From DASWJZ01 sp963805325 (GTDB taxonomy: Bacteria > Pseudomonadota > Alphaproteobacteria > Rhizobiales > Afifellaceae), in NCBI GenBank assembly GCA_963805325.1, contig CAWDTS010000016.1:1-64000 (forward strand): a DNA stretch of 64,000 nt, read 5' to 3'. Below are positions 43,653 to 52,935 of this stretch, piece after piece (position 1 is the stretch's first letter; each line of letters begins with the position of its first letter). Both the position numbers and the translations under genes were made by a program. The notes beneath the pieces are model-generated. The model searched no databases, was not told the DNA's origin, and saw only the letters and a list, made by a program, of their open reading frames with translations.

Positions 43653-45071
43653 GTGCCCGACCGCATCCTCCTGCCGCTCATCGTCGCCTGCGCGCTCTTC
43701 ATGGAGAACCTCGATTCCACGGTTCTCTCCACGGCGCTTCCGGCAATCGCGGCGGATTTCGGCGAAAGCCCAATCCACCTGAAGCTGGCGCTGACCTCCT
43801 ACCTGCTTGCAATCGCGGTCTTTCTGCCCGCCTCCGGCTGGCTTGCCGACCGTTACGGCGCCCGCAACATCTTTCAGCTGGCAATCGCCATCTTCACGGC
43901 CGGGTCGATCCTCTGCGGCCTCTCCGGCTCGATCGGCTCGCTGGTGCTCGCGCGCATCCTGCAGGGGATCGGCGGCGCCATGATGGTGCCGGTCGGCCGG
44001 CTCGTGATCCTGCGGTCGGTAGAAAAGCGCGAACTCGTAGGCTCGCTTGCCTGGCTGACCATCCCCGCCCTGATCGGCCCGGTGGTCGGCCCGCCGCTCG
44101 GCGGTTTCATCACCACGTATTTCGAGTGGCGCTGGATCTTCTGGATCAATGTTCCGGTCGGCGTTCTCGGCCTCGTCCTCGCCACGCTCTTCATCCCGAA
44201 CCTGCACGGCGACGCGCCGACACGCTTTGATTTGCGCGGCTTCCTGCTTTCGGCCCTCGGCCTCGCCGGTTTCATGTCGGGGTCGACCGCGCTTGGACTT
44301 GGGCTGCTGCCGGAAAGCCTGACGTTGACGCTGCTCCTTGGTGGCGCAGCGCTTCTCGCCGGTTACGTCGTCCACAGCCGCCGCGTCGCGAACCCGATCC
44401 TCGACCTCTCGCTCTTCCGCGTCCCGACATTCGGATTGTCGATCATTGGCGCACTGCTCTTCCGGCTCGGCGTCGGCGCGACGCCCTTCCTGTTGCCGCT
44501 TCTCCTGCAGATCGGCTTCGGGATGTCGCCGTTCAAATCGGGCTCGATCACCTTCGCTTCCGCCTTCGGCGCCCTCGTCATGAAGTTCGCGGCGACGCCG
44601 ATCCTCCGCCGCCTCGGCTTTCGCAACGTGCTCCTGGCGAACACATTGATTGCCGGAGTGTTCGTCGCACTTCCGGCCGCCTTCACGCCGACAACGCCGG
44701 TCGCGCTGATCGTCGCGCTGCTCCTCGTCGGCGGCTTCTTCCGCTCGCTGCAATTCACCAGCATCAACGCGCTGAGTTATGCCGACGTGCCTCCAGATCG
44801 GATGAGCCGCGCAACGACGCTGACCAGCGTTGCGCAGCAATTGGCGCTTTCCGTCGGAATCTCGGTTGGCGCGGTCACGCTGGAGCTGACCACGCGAACG
44901 AGCGGCGGCGCCATCGAAGCGAACTCGTTCGCTCCGGCCTTCCTCCTGATCGGCTTCTTCGCGGTGATCGCGGTCGTGCCGTTCCTGTTCCTGAAGCGCG
45001 ACGCCGGCGACGAAATGTCGGGTCGCCATCCGGCGCCCGATCCGGTCACGGTGATGCGCGAAAGGGGCTAA
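43653..45071 (+). CDS. MFS transporter, DHA2-type drug exporter
   Basis: 472-aa membrane protein with many hydrophobic helices. Motif A reads GWLADRYGARNIF and the first helix has the LDSTVLSTALPAIA pattern of the EmrB/QacA (DHA2) branch. Motif C-like PALIGPVVGPPLGG marks an antiporter. Substrate unknown. The start is a GTG. It is convergent with rlmE, overlapping by 4 bases. Confidence 0.87.
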   Translation: MPDRILLPLIVACALFMENLDSTVLSTALPAIAADFGESPIHLKLALTSYLLAIAVFLPASGWLADRYGARNIFQLAIAIFTAGSILCGLSGSIGSLVLARILQGIGGAMMVPVGRLVILRSVEKRELVGSLAWLTIPALIGPVVGPPLGGFITTYFEWRWIFWINVPVGVLGLVLATLFIPNLHGDAPTRFDLRGFLLSALGLAGFMSGSTALGLGLLPESLTLTLLLGGAALLAGYVVHSRRVANPILDLSLFRVPTFGLSIIGALLFRLGVGATPFLLPLLLQIGFGMSPFKSGSITFASAFGALVMKFAATPILRRLGFRNVLLANTLIAGVFVALPAAFTPTTPVALIVALLLVGGFFRSLQFTSINALSYADVPPDRMSRATTLTSVAQQLALSVGISVGAVTLELTTRTSGGAIEANSFAPAFLLIGFFAVIAVVPFLFLKRDAGDEMSGRHPAPDPVTVMRERG

Positions 45072-45763
45072 TCGGACCTGCCGCGAAAGCCCGTCGCCAA
45101 CAGATAAAGCTCCGGGCTGTCGGAGCGGCTCGCCGGTGGCTTGACGTGCTGCACCTTGGCGAAATCTCGCTTCAGGTCAGCAAGAAGCGTATTCTCCGTT
45201 CCGCCGCGGAAGACCTTGGCGAGGAAGGCCCCGCCCGGCTTCAGCACGTCGCGGGCAAAGTCGGCTGCGGCTTCGCAGAGCGCGACGATGCGCAAATGGT
45301 CGGTCGCGCGATGCCCGGTCGTCGGCGCCGCCATGTCGGACATCACGACGTCTGCCTTCGCGCCCCGCAGCGCCTCGACGATCTGCTCCGGCGCGTCGGC
45401 TTCCAGAAAATCCTTTTCGATGACTATGACGCCCGGCAGCGCGTCCATGCCGAGGTAATCGATCGCCACGACAAGCGGCTCGGCATCCGTCGATCCGACG
45501 CGCGTCGCGGCAATCTGCGACCAGCCGCCCGGCGCCGCGCCGAGATCTATAATGCGCCGCCCTGGCTTCAAGAGCCCGAAGCGGTCGTCGATCTCGACGA
45601 GCTTGTAGGCCGCGCGCGAGCGAAAGCCTTCGCGCTTGGAGCGCGCCACGTAGGGATCGTTCAGCTGTCTTTCGAGCCAGCGCTGCGACGAGGGCTTGCG
45701 CTTTCGCGCGTTCTTCAGCCGGGTCTTGAGCTCCCGCTGCCCGGAGCCGCTGCGCGTCTTCAC
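45068..45763 (-). CDS. rlmE: 23S rRNA 2'-O-methyltransferase RlmE (FtsJ/RrmJ)
   Basis: 231-aa methyltransferase that modifies U2552 of 23S rRNA late in 50S assembly. The KDKE tetrad is visible: Lys in SRAAYKLVEID, Asp in VVMSDMAAPTTGH, Lys in GAFLAKVF and Glu in SDSPELYL. The SAM loop is IIDLGAAPGGWSQIA. GTG 45763 is chosen because it overlaps the ppx/gppA stop as GTGA and matches the usual family start. Confidence 0.95.
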   Translation of the reverse strand: MKTRSGSGQRELKTRLKNARKRKPSSQRWLERQLNDPYVARSKREGFRSRAAYKLVEIDDRFGLLKPGRRIIDLGAAPGGWSQIAATRVGSTDAEPLVVAIDYLGMDALPGVIVIEKDFLEADAPEQIVEALRGAKADVVMSDMAAPTTGHRATDHLRIVALCEAAADFARDVLKPGGAFLAKVFRGGTENTLLADLKRDFAKVQHVKPPASRSDSPELYLLATGFRGRSD

Positions 45764-46992
45764 AGCGGATGCGCGCTTGCAGATTTGGGATTGCCGCGCG
45801 CGCTGAGATGGCCGTCGGCGCGCATCAATTGCATCAGGATGCCCTCGCGCAGGCCACGGTCGGCGACGCGCAGCCGGCTGCACTTCCACTCGCGCCGGAT
45901 TGCCTCGAACACGGCACAGCCGGCGAGCACCAGATCCGCGCGTTCGCGCCCGATGCAGGGATTACAGCGGCGCGCCTCGTAGTCCATGCCGCGGACCTTC
46001 GTCATCATCAGCTCGATGTCTTCGTTCTCCATCCACAGTCCGTCGACGCGGCGGCGGTCGTAGCGCGGCAGATCGAGATGCACGCCGGCGAGCGTCGTCA
46101 CCGTGCCGGAGGTGCCGAGATAGTGGAAGTCGCGCCCCTCGGTAGCCCCCTTCAGCGCATCGCGGGCGTGGAAACGATGAAACTCCGAACGCACGTCTTC
46201 GACCATCGCCTCGAACACGCGATTGTCGACGTCGATGCCGCCGTGCCGCTCGGCAAGCGTCACGACGCCGACTGGCAGCGAGACCCAGGCGCGCACGAGC
46301 CCGCCGCGGCGGCGCGCCTTGCGCCGGTCCAACCAGACAATCTCCGACGAGCCGCCGCCAATGTCGAAGAGCACCGCACCCTCCGCCCCTGGGTCGAGCA
46401 GCGAAAAGCAGCCCTCCGCGGCGAGCCGCGCCTCCGTGCGCCGATCGACGATCTCAAGCTCCAGGCCGATCTCGTCGCGCACGCGATTCAGGAAATCCCC
46501 GCCGTTCTCGGCCACGCGGCAAGCCTGCGTGGCGATGAGACGGGCGCCGGCCATCGGGCGCTCCCGGAGCTTCTGGCCGCAGATTCTGAGCGCACCTACG
46601 GCACGGTCCATCGCCTCGGCGCCGAGCCGCCCATTCTGTGCGACGCCCTCGCCAAGTCGCACGATACGTGAAAAGGAATCGACGACGCGAAAGCTGTCAC
46701 GCGCCGGCTCAGCGATCAGAAGCCGGCAATTGTTCGTGCCGAGATCGAGCGCTCCGTAAAACGGTCCATGCTCCGCGCGGCGCCCATTGCGGCCCCGACG
46801 GAAACGATCCCCGGCCCGACGGCTTCCGCCCTCCCCTCGACCGAATGGTACGGGGACGGTGGCGGCTGGCTCGGAAGCCGATGCCGGAACACCGCGGGCA
46901 GACGCACCCTTCGCCGATGCGAAGGTCTCCACGGAGTCCGATGTCGAGCCGGGCAGAGAACCCGATTTGGTCGAGTCCGTGCCCTTATCCAT
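45760..46992 (-). CDS. ppx: Exopolyphosphatase/guanosine pentaphosphate phosphatase family protein
   Basis: 410-aa Ppx/GppA protein of the acetate/sugar kinase-actin fold. The first ~78 residues are a disordered basic tail, then ALDLGTNNCRLLIAEP, the catalytic-glutamate region (ATQACRVAENG) and the phosphate loop LFDIGGGSSEIVW. The protein hydrolyses inorganic polyphosphate, pppGpp or both. It is shorter than E. coli Ppx, lacking the C-terminal HD extension. Pairing with rlmE is conserved in many alphaproteobacteria. Confidence 0.92.
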   Translation of the reverse strand: MDKGTDSTKSGSLPGSTSDSVETFASAKGASARGVPASASEPAATVPVPFGRGEGGSRRAGDRFRRGRNGRRAEHGPFYGALDLGTNNCRLLIAEPARDSFRVVDSFSRIVRLGEGVAQNGRLGAEAMDRAVGALRICGQKLRERPMAGARLIATQACRVAENGGDFLNRVRDEIGLELEIVDRRTEARLAAEGCFSLLDPGAEGAVLFDIGGGSSEIVWLDRRKARRRGGLVRAWVSLPVGVVTLAERHGGIDVDNRVFEAMVEDVRSEFHRFHARDALKGATEGRDFHYLGTSGTVTTLAGVHLDLPRYDRRRVDGLWMENEDIELMMTKVRGMDYEARRCNPCIGRERADLVLAGCAVFEAIRREWKCSRLRVADRGLREGILMQLMRADGHLSARGNPKSASAHPL

Positions 46993-47082
46993 ATATCGCT
47001 CGCTTTCGAGGGCCCTTCGGCCCTGCGCGTTGCGGCCAGGATAGGCCTTAGACGGCAGCGAAGCAAACAGCGTGCCTATCGG

Positions 47083-48543
47083 CTATTCCTGCGGGCCGGC
47101 GCGGCCGCGAAGCGGGCGCTCTTCCATCCTGAGCAGGAAGAAGAATGTGAGCGCATAGCCGCCGGCGGCAACGAGGAACATGTCGCTGAAACGCGCGATC
47201 TGCGCGGGGCTCGCGGCCACATGGATCGCGCCGTGCGAGGAGTCGGGCGCTGCGCCGAGGCCCAAGACGATGGCGCCGAGCACAGCGACCATCAGCGCGC
47301 CGCCAAGCTGGCGGAAAAACCCGATGGCTGCCGTCGTCGTTCCGAGTTGCTCGGGCGCGACGGCGTTCTGCACCGCGACCGTCGTGACCGGGAGCATCGT
47401 CCCCATTCCGAGGCTGATCAGCGCAAGCGTCGCGTCGAGAAGCAGAAGCGGCATTTTCACGGCAAAGAAGGAGAGCGCAATGCAGCCGGCGCACGCGATT
47501 GCCGTTCCGACAAGCGGTATCCGCTTGTAGTGCCGGACATGCGCGAGTCTGCGCCCGGCGAGCGTCGCGCCGAAAACGACGCCGACGGTAAGCGGAATGA
47601 GCGCCAGCCCCAATTCGCCTGCCGTCAGCCCCGACACCACCTCGAAGAAGAGCGGCAGGAACACCGTCAGGCCGATCAAGGTGCCCATCCCGAAGCACGA
47701 CGAAATCGTGCCGGTGCGCACCACCTGGTTGCGCAGGACCATCAGGGGAACGAGCGGCTCTTCGGCCGTCAGAAGACGCAGCCCGAACAATATCCAGAGG
47801 ATGAACGAGCCGATGAACAGCGAAACCTCCTGCACCGAGGTCCACGCATAGCGCGACCCGCCCCAGTTCAGCGCCAGCATCATCGTCACGCTTGCTACGG
47901 TGATCAGCAAAGCGCCGAGCACGTCGAGCCGGTGCCAGCGCTCGTGACGCGGTAGGCGCTTCAGCGCGTAACTCGTCATCGCATAGGCGAGTGCACCCAG
48001 CGGCAGGTTGATCCAGAAGATCACCGTCCAATGGAGATGCTCGGCCAGAACGCCCCCGAGCACCGGTCCCGACAGGCTGGAGGCGGCAAAGACGGCCGCG
48101 AAATAGGCCTGGTAGCGGCCCCGTTCCCGCGGCGCGACGACGTCGGCCACCGCCGTTTGCGCTAGCGAGATGAGGCCGCCGCCGCCGAGACCCTGGAGGC
48201 CGCGCGCGACGATGAGGAAGAGCATACTGGGCGCGAGAGCGCATAGGAGCGATCCGACCATGAAGGTCACGATCGCAACCAGGATCGTGGCGCGCCGCCC
48301 GTGGATGTCGCTGAGCTTGCCGTAAAGCGGGGTCGCCGCGGTCGCTGTCAACAAATAGGCGGTCACGACCCAAGGCAGGTCGGCGACGTTGTTCAGGTCG
48401 CGTCCGATCGTCGGCAATGCGGTCGCGACGATCGTCTGATCGAGCGCCCCAAGAAAGATCGCCAGCATGACGCCGATGACAATTCTGCGGATTTCCGCAT
48501 GCGAAAGAAGGGCCGGCGGCGCGGCGGCGGGAACGGCATCCAT
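47083..48543 (-). CDS. MFS transporter, EmrB/QacA-type (DHA2) exporter
   Basis: 486-aa membrane protein with about 14 hydrophobic helices. The first helix region is FLGALDQTIVATALPTIGRDL, the A-motif YGKLSDIHGRR and the C-motif SLSGPVLGGVLAEHLHWTVIFWINLPLG, all typical of proton-driven multidrug exporters. It is a second DHA2 exporter only 2 kb from the first and not a close duplicate by eye. No membrane-fusion partner (EmrA) is adjacent. Confidence 0.9.
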   Translation of the reverse strand: MDAVPAAAPPALLSHAEIRRIVIGVMLAIFLGALDQTIVATALPTIGRDLNNVADLPWVVTAYLLTATAATPLYGKLSDIHGRRATILVAIVTFMVGSLLCALAPSMLFLIVARGLQGLGGGGLISLAQTAVADVVAPRERGRYQAYFAAVFAASSLSGPVLGGVLAEHLHWTVIFWINLPLGALAYAMTSYALKRLPRHERWHRLDVLGALLITVASVTMMLALNWGGSRYAWTSVQEVSLFIGSFILWILFGLRLLTAEEPLVPLMVLRNQVVRTGTISSCFGMGTLIGLTVFLPLFFEVVSGLTAGELGLALIPLTVGVVFGATLAGRRLAHVRHYKRIPLVGTAIACAGCIALSFFAVKMPLLLLDATLALISLGMGTMLPVTTVAVQNAVAPEQLGTTTAAIGFFRQLGGALMVAVLGAIVLGLGAAPDSSHGAIHVAASPAQIARFSDMFLVAAGGYALTFFFLLRMEERPLRGRAGPQE

Positions 48544-48668
48544 GCTCTTGATCGTCCAGGTGGGAGGGTTAGATAGCGTAGCTGTGCGACGCTTTCGACG
48601 CGACAGATGGGATCAGCAAGGCGCTTGAAACCCGAAAGCGCCCGATGTTAGGAAGCCGCCTGCCCTTT

Positions 48669-48742
48669 TGGGGGATAGTTCAACGGTAGAACAGCGGACT
48701 CTGACTCCGTCGATCTTGGTTCGAATCCAGGTCCCCCAGCCA
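48669..48742 (+). tRNA. tRNA-Gln (anticodon CUG)
   Basis: 74-base cloverleaf. The acceptor TGGGGGA pairs with TCCCCCA, the D-arm is AGTTCAACGGTAGAAC, and the anticodon stem GCGGA/TCCGT encloses CTCTGAC (anticodon CTG). The T-arm contains GGTTCGAATCC, and a G discriminator and encoded CCA are present. With GatCAB in the window, this tRNA is probably charged with glutamate and then amidated if glutaminyl-tRNA synthetase is absent. Confidence 0.97.
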
Positions 48743-49164
48743 ACTCACCAGCCTTTGAGGGCGCGACACGCCCGTCGGCCGACCAAAGGTTCGCTTTCGA
48801 GGTAGCCGGTACAGTTTCGTCGCGGAACGTGCGGGAAAACTGAGCCCCCCAATACTCGCGGCCTCCTGCATCTCGTTCGCTGGACAGCGGTGGTCACCCA
48901 AAAGCGGTGCAGCCGCTAACGTCGCCGTTCTGTGCGGTTGGCCCCGGGGTGACAACTTGTTGAGGTTACCAATCCCTTACTGGAACTTAGGTTGGCGTCT
49001 CGCGCCCGCCGGCGGCGTCCACAGTCGCGTTGAATGATTAAGGCTGACCATAGGAGCCGCTCTCCGGCGAACTGTGGCTAAACTTATTCGCAATACTGAA
49101 GGGTCGACATTTAGGCGTCTTCGGAACTCCGGATCGTTGCAGACACCGGGCGGACAGCGCAGCA
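48743..49164. other. Intergenic region between tRNA-Gln and the cyclase gene
   Basis: 422 bases without a convincing gene on either strand; the open frames are short and arginine-rich. The last ~100 bases are more AT-rich (CTAAACTTATTCGCAATACTG) and probably contain the cyclase promoter, but I could not fix a good -35/-10 pair. Confidence 0.45.
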
Positions 49165-51375
49165 ATGAAGTCGAGCACTACACGGCGACAGGATCGACGG
49201 CGGGCCATGCGGGTCGGCTTCATCGGCCTGCTCACGCTCGCCGCGATCCTGTTCTGGTTCGGCGGCAACTCGCCGGTCCTCTACCGGCTGAGCTCGCTGA
49301 TCTTCGATCTTTACCAGAACCTGAAGCCGCGCCAGGAAGCCGGCGCGCCGATTGTCATCGTCGACATCGACGAGGCGTCTATGCGCAAGGTCGGACAATG
49401 GCCCTGGCCGCGCTCGCAGATCGCCCAGATCGTCGATCAGCTCGGAGCGCTCGGCGCCGCCGACATCGCCTTTGACGTTGTCTTCTCAGAGCCCGATCGC
49501 ACGTCGCTCGGCACGGCTGCCGAGACGCTCAGACGCGCCGGGGCAAAGGTGGACCTGCCCGCCGACCTGCCTGACAATGACGAGCTTCTTGCCCAGGCGT
49601 TCGCACGCAACCAGGTCACCGCGGGGGTCGTGCTCACCAACGAGAACAATTCCGAGATGCCGGCGTCCAAAGCCGGTTTCGCCTTCGCCGGCGCCGACCC
49701 GCAATCCTACCTGATGACCTTCACCGGCGGTCTCCCGAACTTGCCTCACTTGAACAATGCGGCGACCGGGCTCGGGTTCTATAGCTTCCCGCCGAATCCC
49801 GACGGGATCGTCCGCGTGGTCCCGCTTCTCGCCCGCAGCCACGACAACCTCTACCCTGCCTTGTCGATCGAAGCGCTCCGGGTCGCGCTCGGTGCAAGCT
49901 CGTTCATCATCCGCGCCACCGGGGCGAGCGGCGAGGCTGATACCGGTCGCCCGGCGATGACGGCTCTCAAGGTCGGGAACTTCGAGGTGCCGACCGGCCC
50001 CGAAAGCGAGTTTCGCGTCTATTTCTCTGGCCTGCCGAACGTTCCGCGCATCTCCGCAGCGGATTTTCTCGACCCCGCGAAAGCGGCGACGTACGCGGAC
50101 CAGATCAACGGCGCGATCGTGCTGATTGGCACGAGCGCGGTCGGGCTTCGCGATCTGGTGGCGACGCCGGTCTCCGCAGCGCAGCCGGGCGTCGAGGTAC
50201 ATGCGGAGATCATCGACCAGATATTGGGTGGAGAATTTCTCACGCGCCCCGACTGGGCGCCCGGCGCTGAGATCGTGCTCTCCGTCGTTCTGACGCTGAT
50301 CCTCCTCGCCGCCGTGCTTTCTCTCGGGCCGTTGCTCGGCGCCGCGGCCGCGCTCGTAATCATCTCCGGGGTGCTAGCAACCTCGTGGTTCGCGTTCGCG
50401 AACTGGGACCTCGTGCTCGACCCGATCCTTGCCAGCGGCTCGGTGTTGAGCGTCTACATCGTCGTGACGGCGATCCTTCTCCTTATCACCGACCAGGAGC
50501 GGCAATTCGTACGCCGCGCGTTCGCATTCTATCTGTCGCCAGCGATGGTCGAGCGGCTGGCCGAAGACCCCGCCGCGCTTTCGCTCGGCGGCGAGACGCG
50601 CGAGATCACCATTCTCTTCAGCGACATCCGCGGCTTCACTTCGCTGTCGGAGAAGATGGACCCGCAGCAGATCACCGGTCTCCTGAATCGCTTCCTGACA
50701 CCGATGAGCGACGTCTTGATGCAGTCCGGCGCCACCATCGACAAATATATCGGCGACGCGATCATGGCGTTCTGGAACGCGCCGATCGCGACGCCCGATC
50801 ATCCGCGCCAGGCGTGCCTTGCGACACTCGGCATGTTCGAGGCTCTGGACGACCTGAACCGCAACGAGGAGACGCCGATCAAGATCGGCGTCGGCCTCAA
50901 CACCGGCGAGTGCTGCGTTGGCAACCTCGGCTCCGAGCAGCGCTTCAACTATTCCGCGATCGGCAACTCGGTGAACGTGGCCGCGCGTGTCGAAAGCCTG
51001 ACCAAGCAGTACGGCCTCTCGATCCTGATCACCGAATATACGGCTACGCACGTCGATAGCATGGCGATGCTCGAGGTCGACCTGGTCCGCGTCGTGGGAC
51101 GCGCCGAGCCGGTGGCGATCTTTACGCTCCTCGGCGACGAAGAGCATGCCAGGTCTGCCGAGTTCCAGGCGCTTCGCGCGGCGCACGACGCGATGATCGC
51201 GGAGTATCGGTCGGCCCGGCTTTCAGAGGCCGCGGAATCCGCGGCCAAGCTCCGCGCCAGCGCCCCCTCCTCGCTGGCCGGCCTCTACAGCATGTATACG
51301 AAGCGGATCAGCGCCCTCGTTAAAGAGCCGCCGCCTGCCGGATGGGACGGCGTCTTCAACCTGCTCGAGAAGTAG
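49165..51375 (+). CDS. CHASE2-domain class III nucleotide cyclase
   Basis: 736-aa membrane receptor cyclase. An N-terminal membrane helix (about residues 17-34) is followed by a periplasmic CHASE2 domain (about 45-365, with IVIVDIDEASMRKVGQWPWPR). Two or three membrane helices follow (375-460), then a cytoplasmic cyclase domain with metal-binding FSDIRGFTSLSEK and GDAIMAFWNAP, and the catalytic segment RFNYSAIGNSVNVAARVE. The last segment has Asn where many adenylate cyclases have Asp (IGD), so nucleotide choice is uncertain. It converts an unknown periplasmic signal to cAMP or cGMP. The stop overlaps the CHAD gene by 20 bases. Confidence 0.92.
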   Translation: MKSSTTRRQDRRRAMRVGFIGLLTLAAILFWFGGNSPVLYRLSSLIFDLYQNLKPRQEAGAPIVIVDIDEASMRKVGQWPWPRSQIAQIVDQLGALGAADIAFDVVFSEPDRTSLGTAAETLRRAGAKVDLPADLPDNDELLAQAFARNQVTAGVVLTNENNSEMPASKAGFAFAGADPQSYLMTFTGGLPNLPHLNNAATGLGFYSFPPNPDGIVRVVPLLARSHDNLYPALSIEALRVALGASSFIIRATGASGEADTGRPAMTALKVGNFEVPTGPESEFRVYFSGLPNVPRISAADFLDPAKAATYADQINGAIVLIGTSAVGLRDLVATPVSAAQPGVEVHAEIIDQILGGEFLTRPDWAPGAEIVLSVVLTLILLAAVLSLGPLLGAAAALVIISGVLATSWFAFANWDLVLDPILASGSVLSVYIVVTAILLLITDQERQFVRRAFAFYLSPAMVERLAEDPAALSLGGETREITILFSDIRGFTSLSEKMDPQQITGLLNRFLTPMSDVLMQSGATIDKYIGDAIMAFWNAPIATPDHPRQACLATLGMFEALDDLNRNEETPIKIGVGLNTGECCVGNLGSEQRFNYSAIGNSVNVAARVESLTKQYGLSILITEYTATHVDSMAMLEVDLVRVVGRAEPVAIFTLLGDEEHARSAEFQALRAAHDAMIAEYRSARLSEAAESAAKLRASAPSSLAGLYSMYTKRISALVKEPPPAGWDGVFNLLEK

Positions 51376-52312
51376 AGACCGCGGGAGGCGCGGCTCGCCG
51401 CTTCTTGCGCTGCGATTTCCCCGCTTCGGCCGCAGCCGCCTCCCACGCCGCGCAGACGTCGCTTGCGAAGACCCTAGCGCTTTTCGACGAGAACCGCTTG
51501 CCGCGCTCGAACGCTAGGCGCCGCAGTTCGGCGCGCCGCTTCTCGATCGCCGCGAGCAGGCGCTCACGCGCAGCCCCGAGGCCTGCTGGAATGGTCGTCG
51601 TCGCAAGCCGCTCAGACAGGAGCCAGAGGTCGTGCTCCTCGCCAAGATACTCCGCCGTCTGCTTCGCGTCGGCTCTGAGGTCTTGGAGATGGGGCGGCGC
51701 GACGTTGCGGAAAAGGCGGAGCTGCGACGACTGATCCTTCACCCGCTTGCGCCACTCGTGCAGCACCTCGGACGTGCCGCTCTTTTTCGCTTCCCGCCAG
51801 CTCTTCCGCAGCCGCGTCTGGCTGCGCTGAAGGCCTTCGAGCAGCGTGCGGGAACCGTCTGGCCAACCGAGCGCCGCGACCTCCGCGAGTGCAGCGTCCA
51901 GATCTCCGAGCACCTCCTTGACGTTCGCATCGATGCCGCCGTTGCCCGGCACCGCCTTGCCGCCGACAATTCGCTTCCTGAGAGATCGCACGGCGCTCGC
52001 GGAAAGCCCCGCATCGAGCCCGGTGACGGCCTTTTCGAAGCTCTCCAGCAACACGACCTCGTCGCGCGATCCCGAGAGCAGTCGTCCGGCGTCGCGCCAG
52101 CGGCGGTTCTCCGCCTTGAAGCATGCTTCGTCCGCGGGCGCCGCAAGCCGCGCCAACGCGCGCAGACGTTTGAAACCCTGCCGCGCTTCGTGGATCGCCC
52201 GGGCCCGGTCCTTATTGCCCCCGAGGCCGGCGCGGACTCGTGCCATCTCCTCCTCCGCCACGCGGCGGAAGGCGTCTTTCAGCTCTTCGCCCGGTTCGAA
52301 ACGCCACGCCAT
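51356..52312 (-). CDS. CHAD-domain protein
   Basis: 318-aa helical, strongly basic protein. The conserved histidines of CHAD are visible in ARAIHEARQGFKRLRALARL and EVLHEWRKRVKDQSSQLRL. CHAD domains are known to bind inorganic polyphosphate. It follows the CYTH gene after 2 bases (TAG-TC-ATG), so the two form an operon. In many bacteria the CYTH and CHAD domains are fused; here they are separate. Confidence 0.9.
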   Translation of the reverse strand: MAWRFEPGEELKDAFRRVAEEEMARVRAGLGGNKDRARAIHEARQGFKRLRALARLAAPADEACFKAENRRWRDAGRLLSGSRDEVVLLESFEKAVTGLDAGLSASAVRSLRKRIVGGKAVPGNGGIDANVKEVLGDLDAALAEVAALGWPDGSRTLLEGLQRSQTRLRKSWREAKKSGTSEVLHEWRKRVKDQSSQLRLFRNVAPPHLQDLRADAKQTAEYLGEEHDLWLLSERLATTTIPAGLGAARERLLAAIEKRRAELRRLAFERGKRFSSKSARVFASDVCAAWEAAAAEAGKSQRKKRRAAPPAVSTSRAG

Positions 52313-52314
52313 GA

Positions 52315-52806
52315 CTACCCCGCCGCCGCCGTTCCGGCGGGCCAGAGGCGATAGGGCTGGAGCGCGAGGCGCGAGGCGTAGTAGCGCGCCTCGTCCGTCA
52401 CCTCGCGCCCGACCCAAGGCGGAAGCACGACATCCGTCGTCTCGGTCGCGATCTCCACTTCGGCGATGACAAGCCCCTCATTGTCGCCGGCATAGACATC
52501 GATTTCCCAATCGTGGTGCGCGTAGCGCGTCCGAAAACGCGTCTTTTGCAGCACGCTCCCCTCGTGCAGCGTCGCCAGAAGCTCCGCATCCTCCAGCGGC
52601 AGCTTGTATTCGAACTCGATGCGGGAAAGTCCGGGATTGGCGCTCTTGATCGTGAGCGCCGCCTGGACGTCATCTTCGATCCGAACGCGTACGGCGGCGC
52701 GACCGGACGCGGCAAGATAAGCTTGCCGCAGCCGTCGGCCTTGATCCGCCCCCTCGCGCCAGCCGTCGTTCGCGACGAGAAACTTGCGTTCGATTTCACG
52801 CGGCAC
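52315..52806 (-). CDS. CYTH-domain protein (triphosphate tunnel metalloenzyme)
   Basis: 163-aa protein with the diagnostic ExExK motif at the start (EIERKFLV). Alternating basic and acidic strand residues (VRVRIEDDVQAALTIK, RIEFEYKLPL, KTRFRTRY, WEIDVYAGDNEGLVIAEVE) line the tunnel. Family members hydrolyse inorganic triphosphate; some are adenylate cyclases. Its coupling to CHAD suggests polyphosphate or triphosphate metabolism. Confidence 0.92.
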   Translation of the reverse strand: MPREIERKFLVANDGWREGADQGRRLRQAYLAASGRAAVRVRIEDDVQAALTIKSANPGLSRIEFEYKLPLEDAELLATLHEGSVLQKTRFRTRYAHHDWEIDVYAGDNEGLVIAEVEIATETTDVVLPPWVGREVTDEARYYASRLALQPYRLWPAGTAAAG

Positions 52807-52935
52807 GCAGAAATCATGCGTTCATGCCGCTGTCATATTCAATCCGCCTCCGAAAGCGCCGAGAGTACCGGTGCCGCAGCTTACCGGCGTCCGTCGGCTC
52901 GCAGGGCGTTTCGCCGCACCGATAAAGAGATGACC

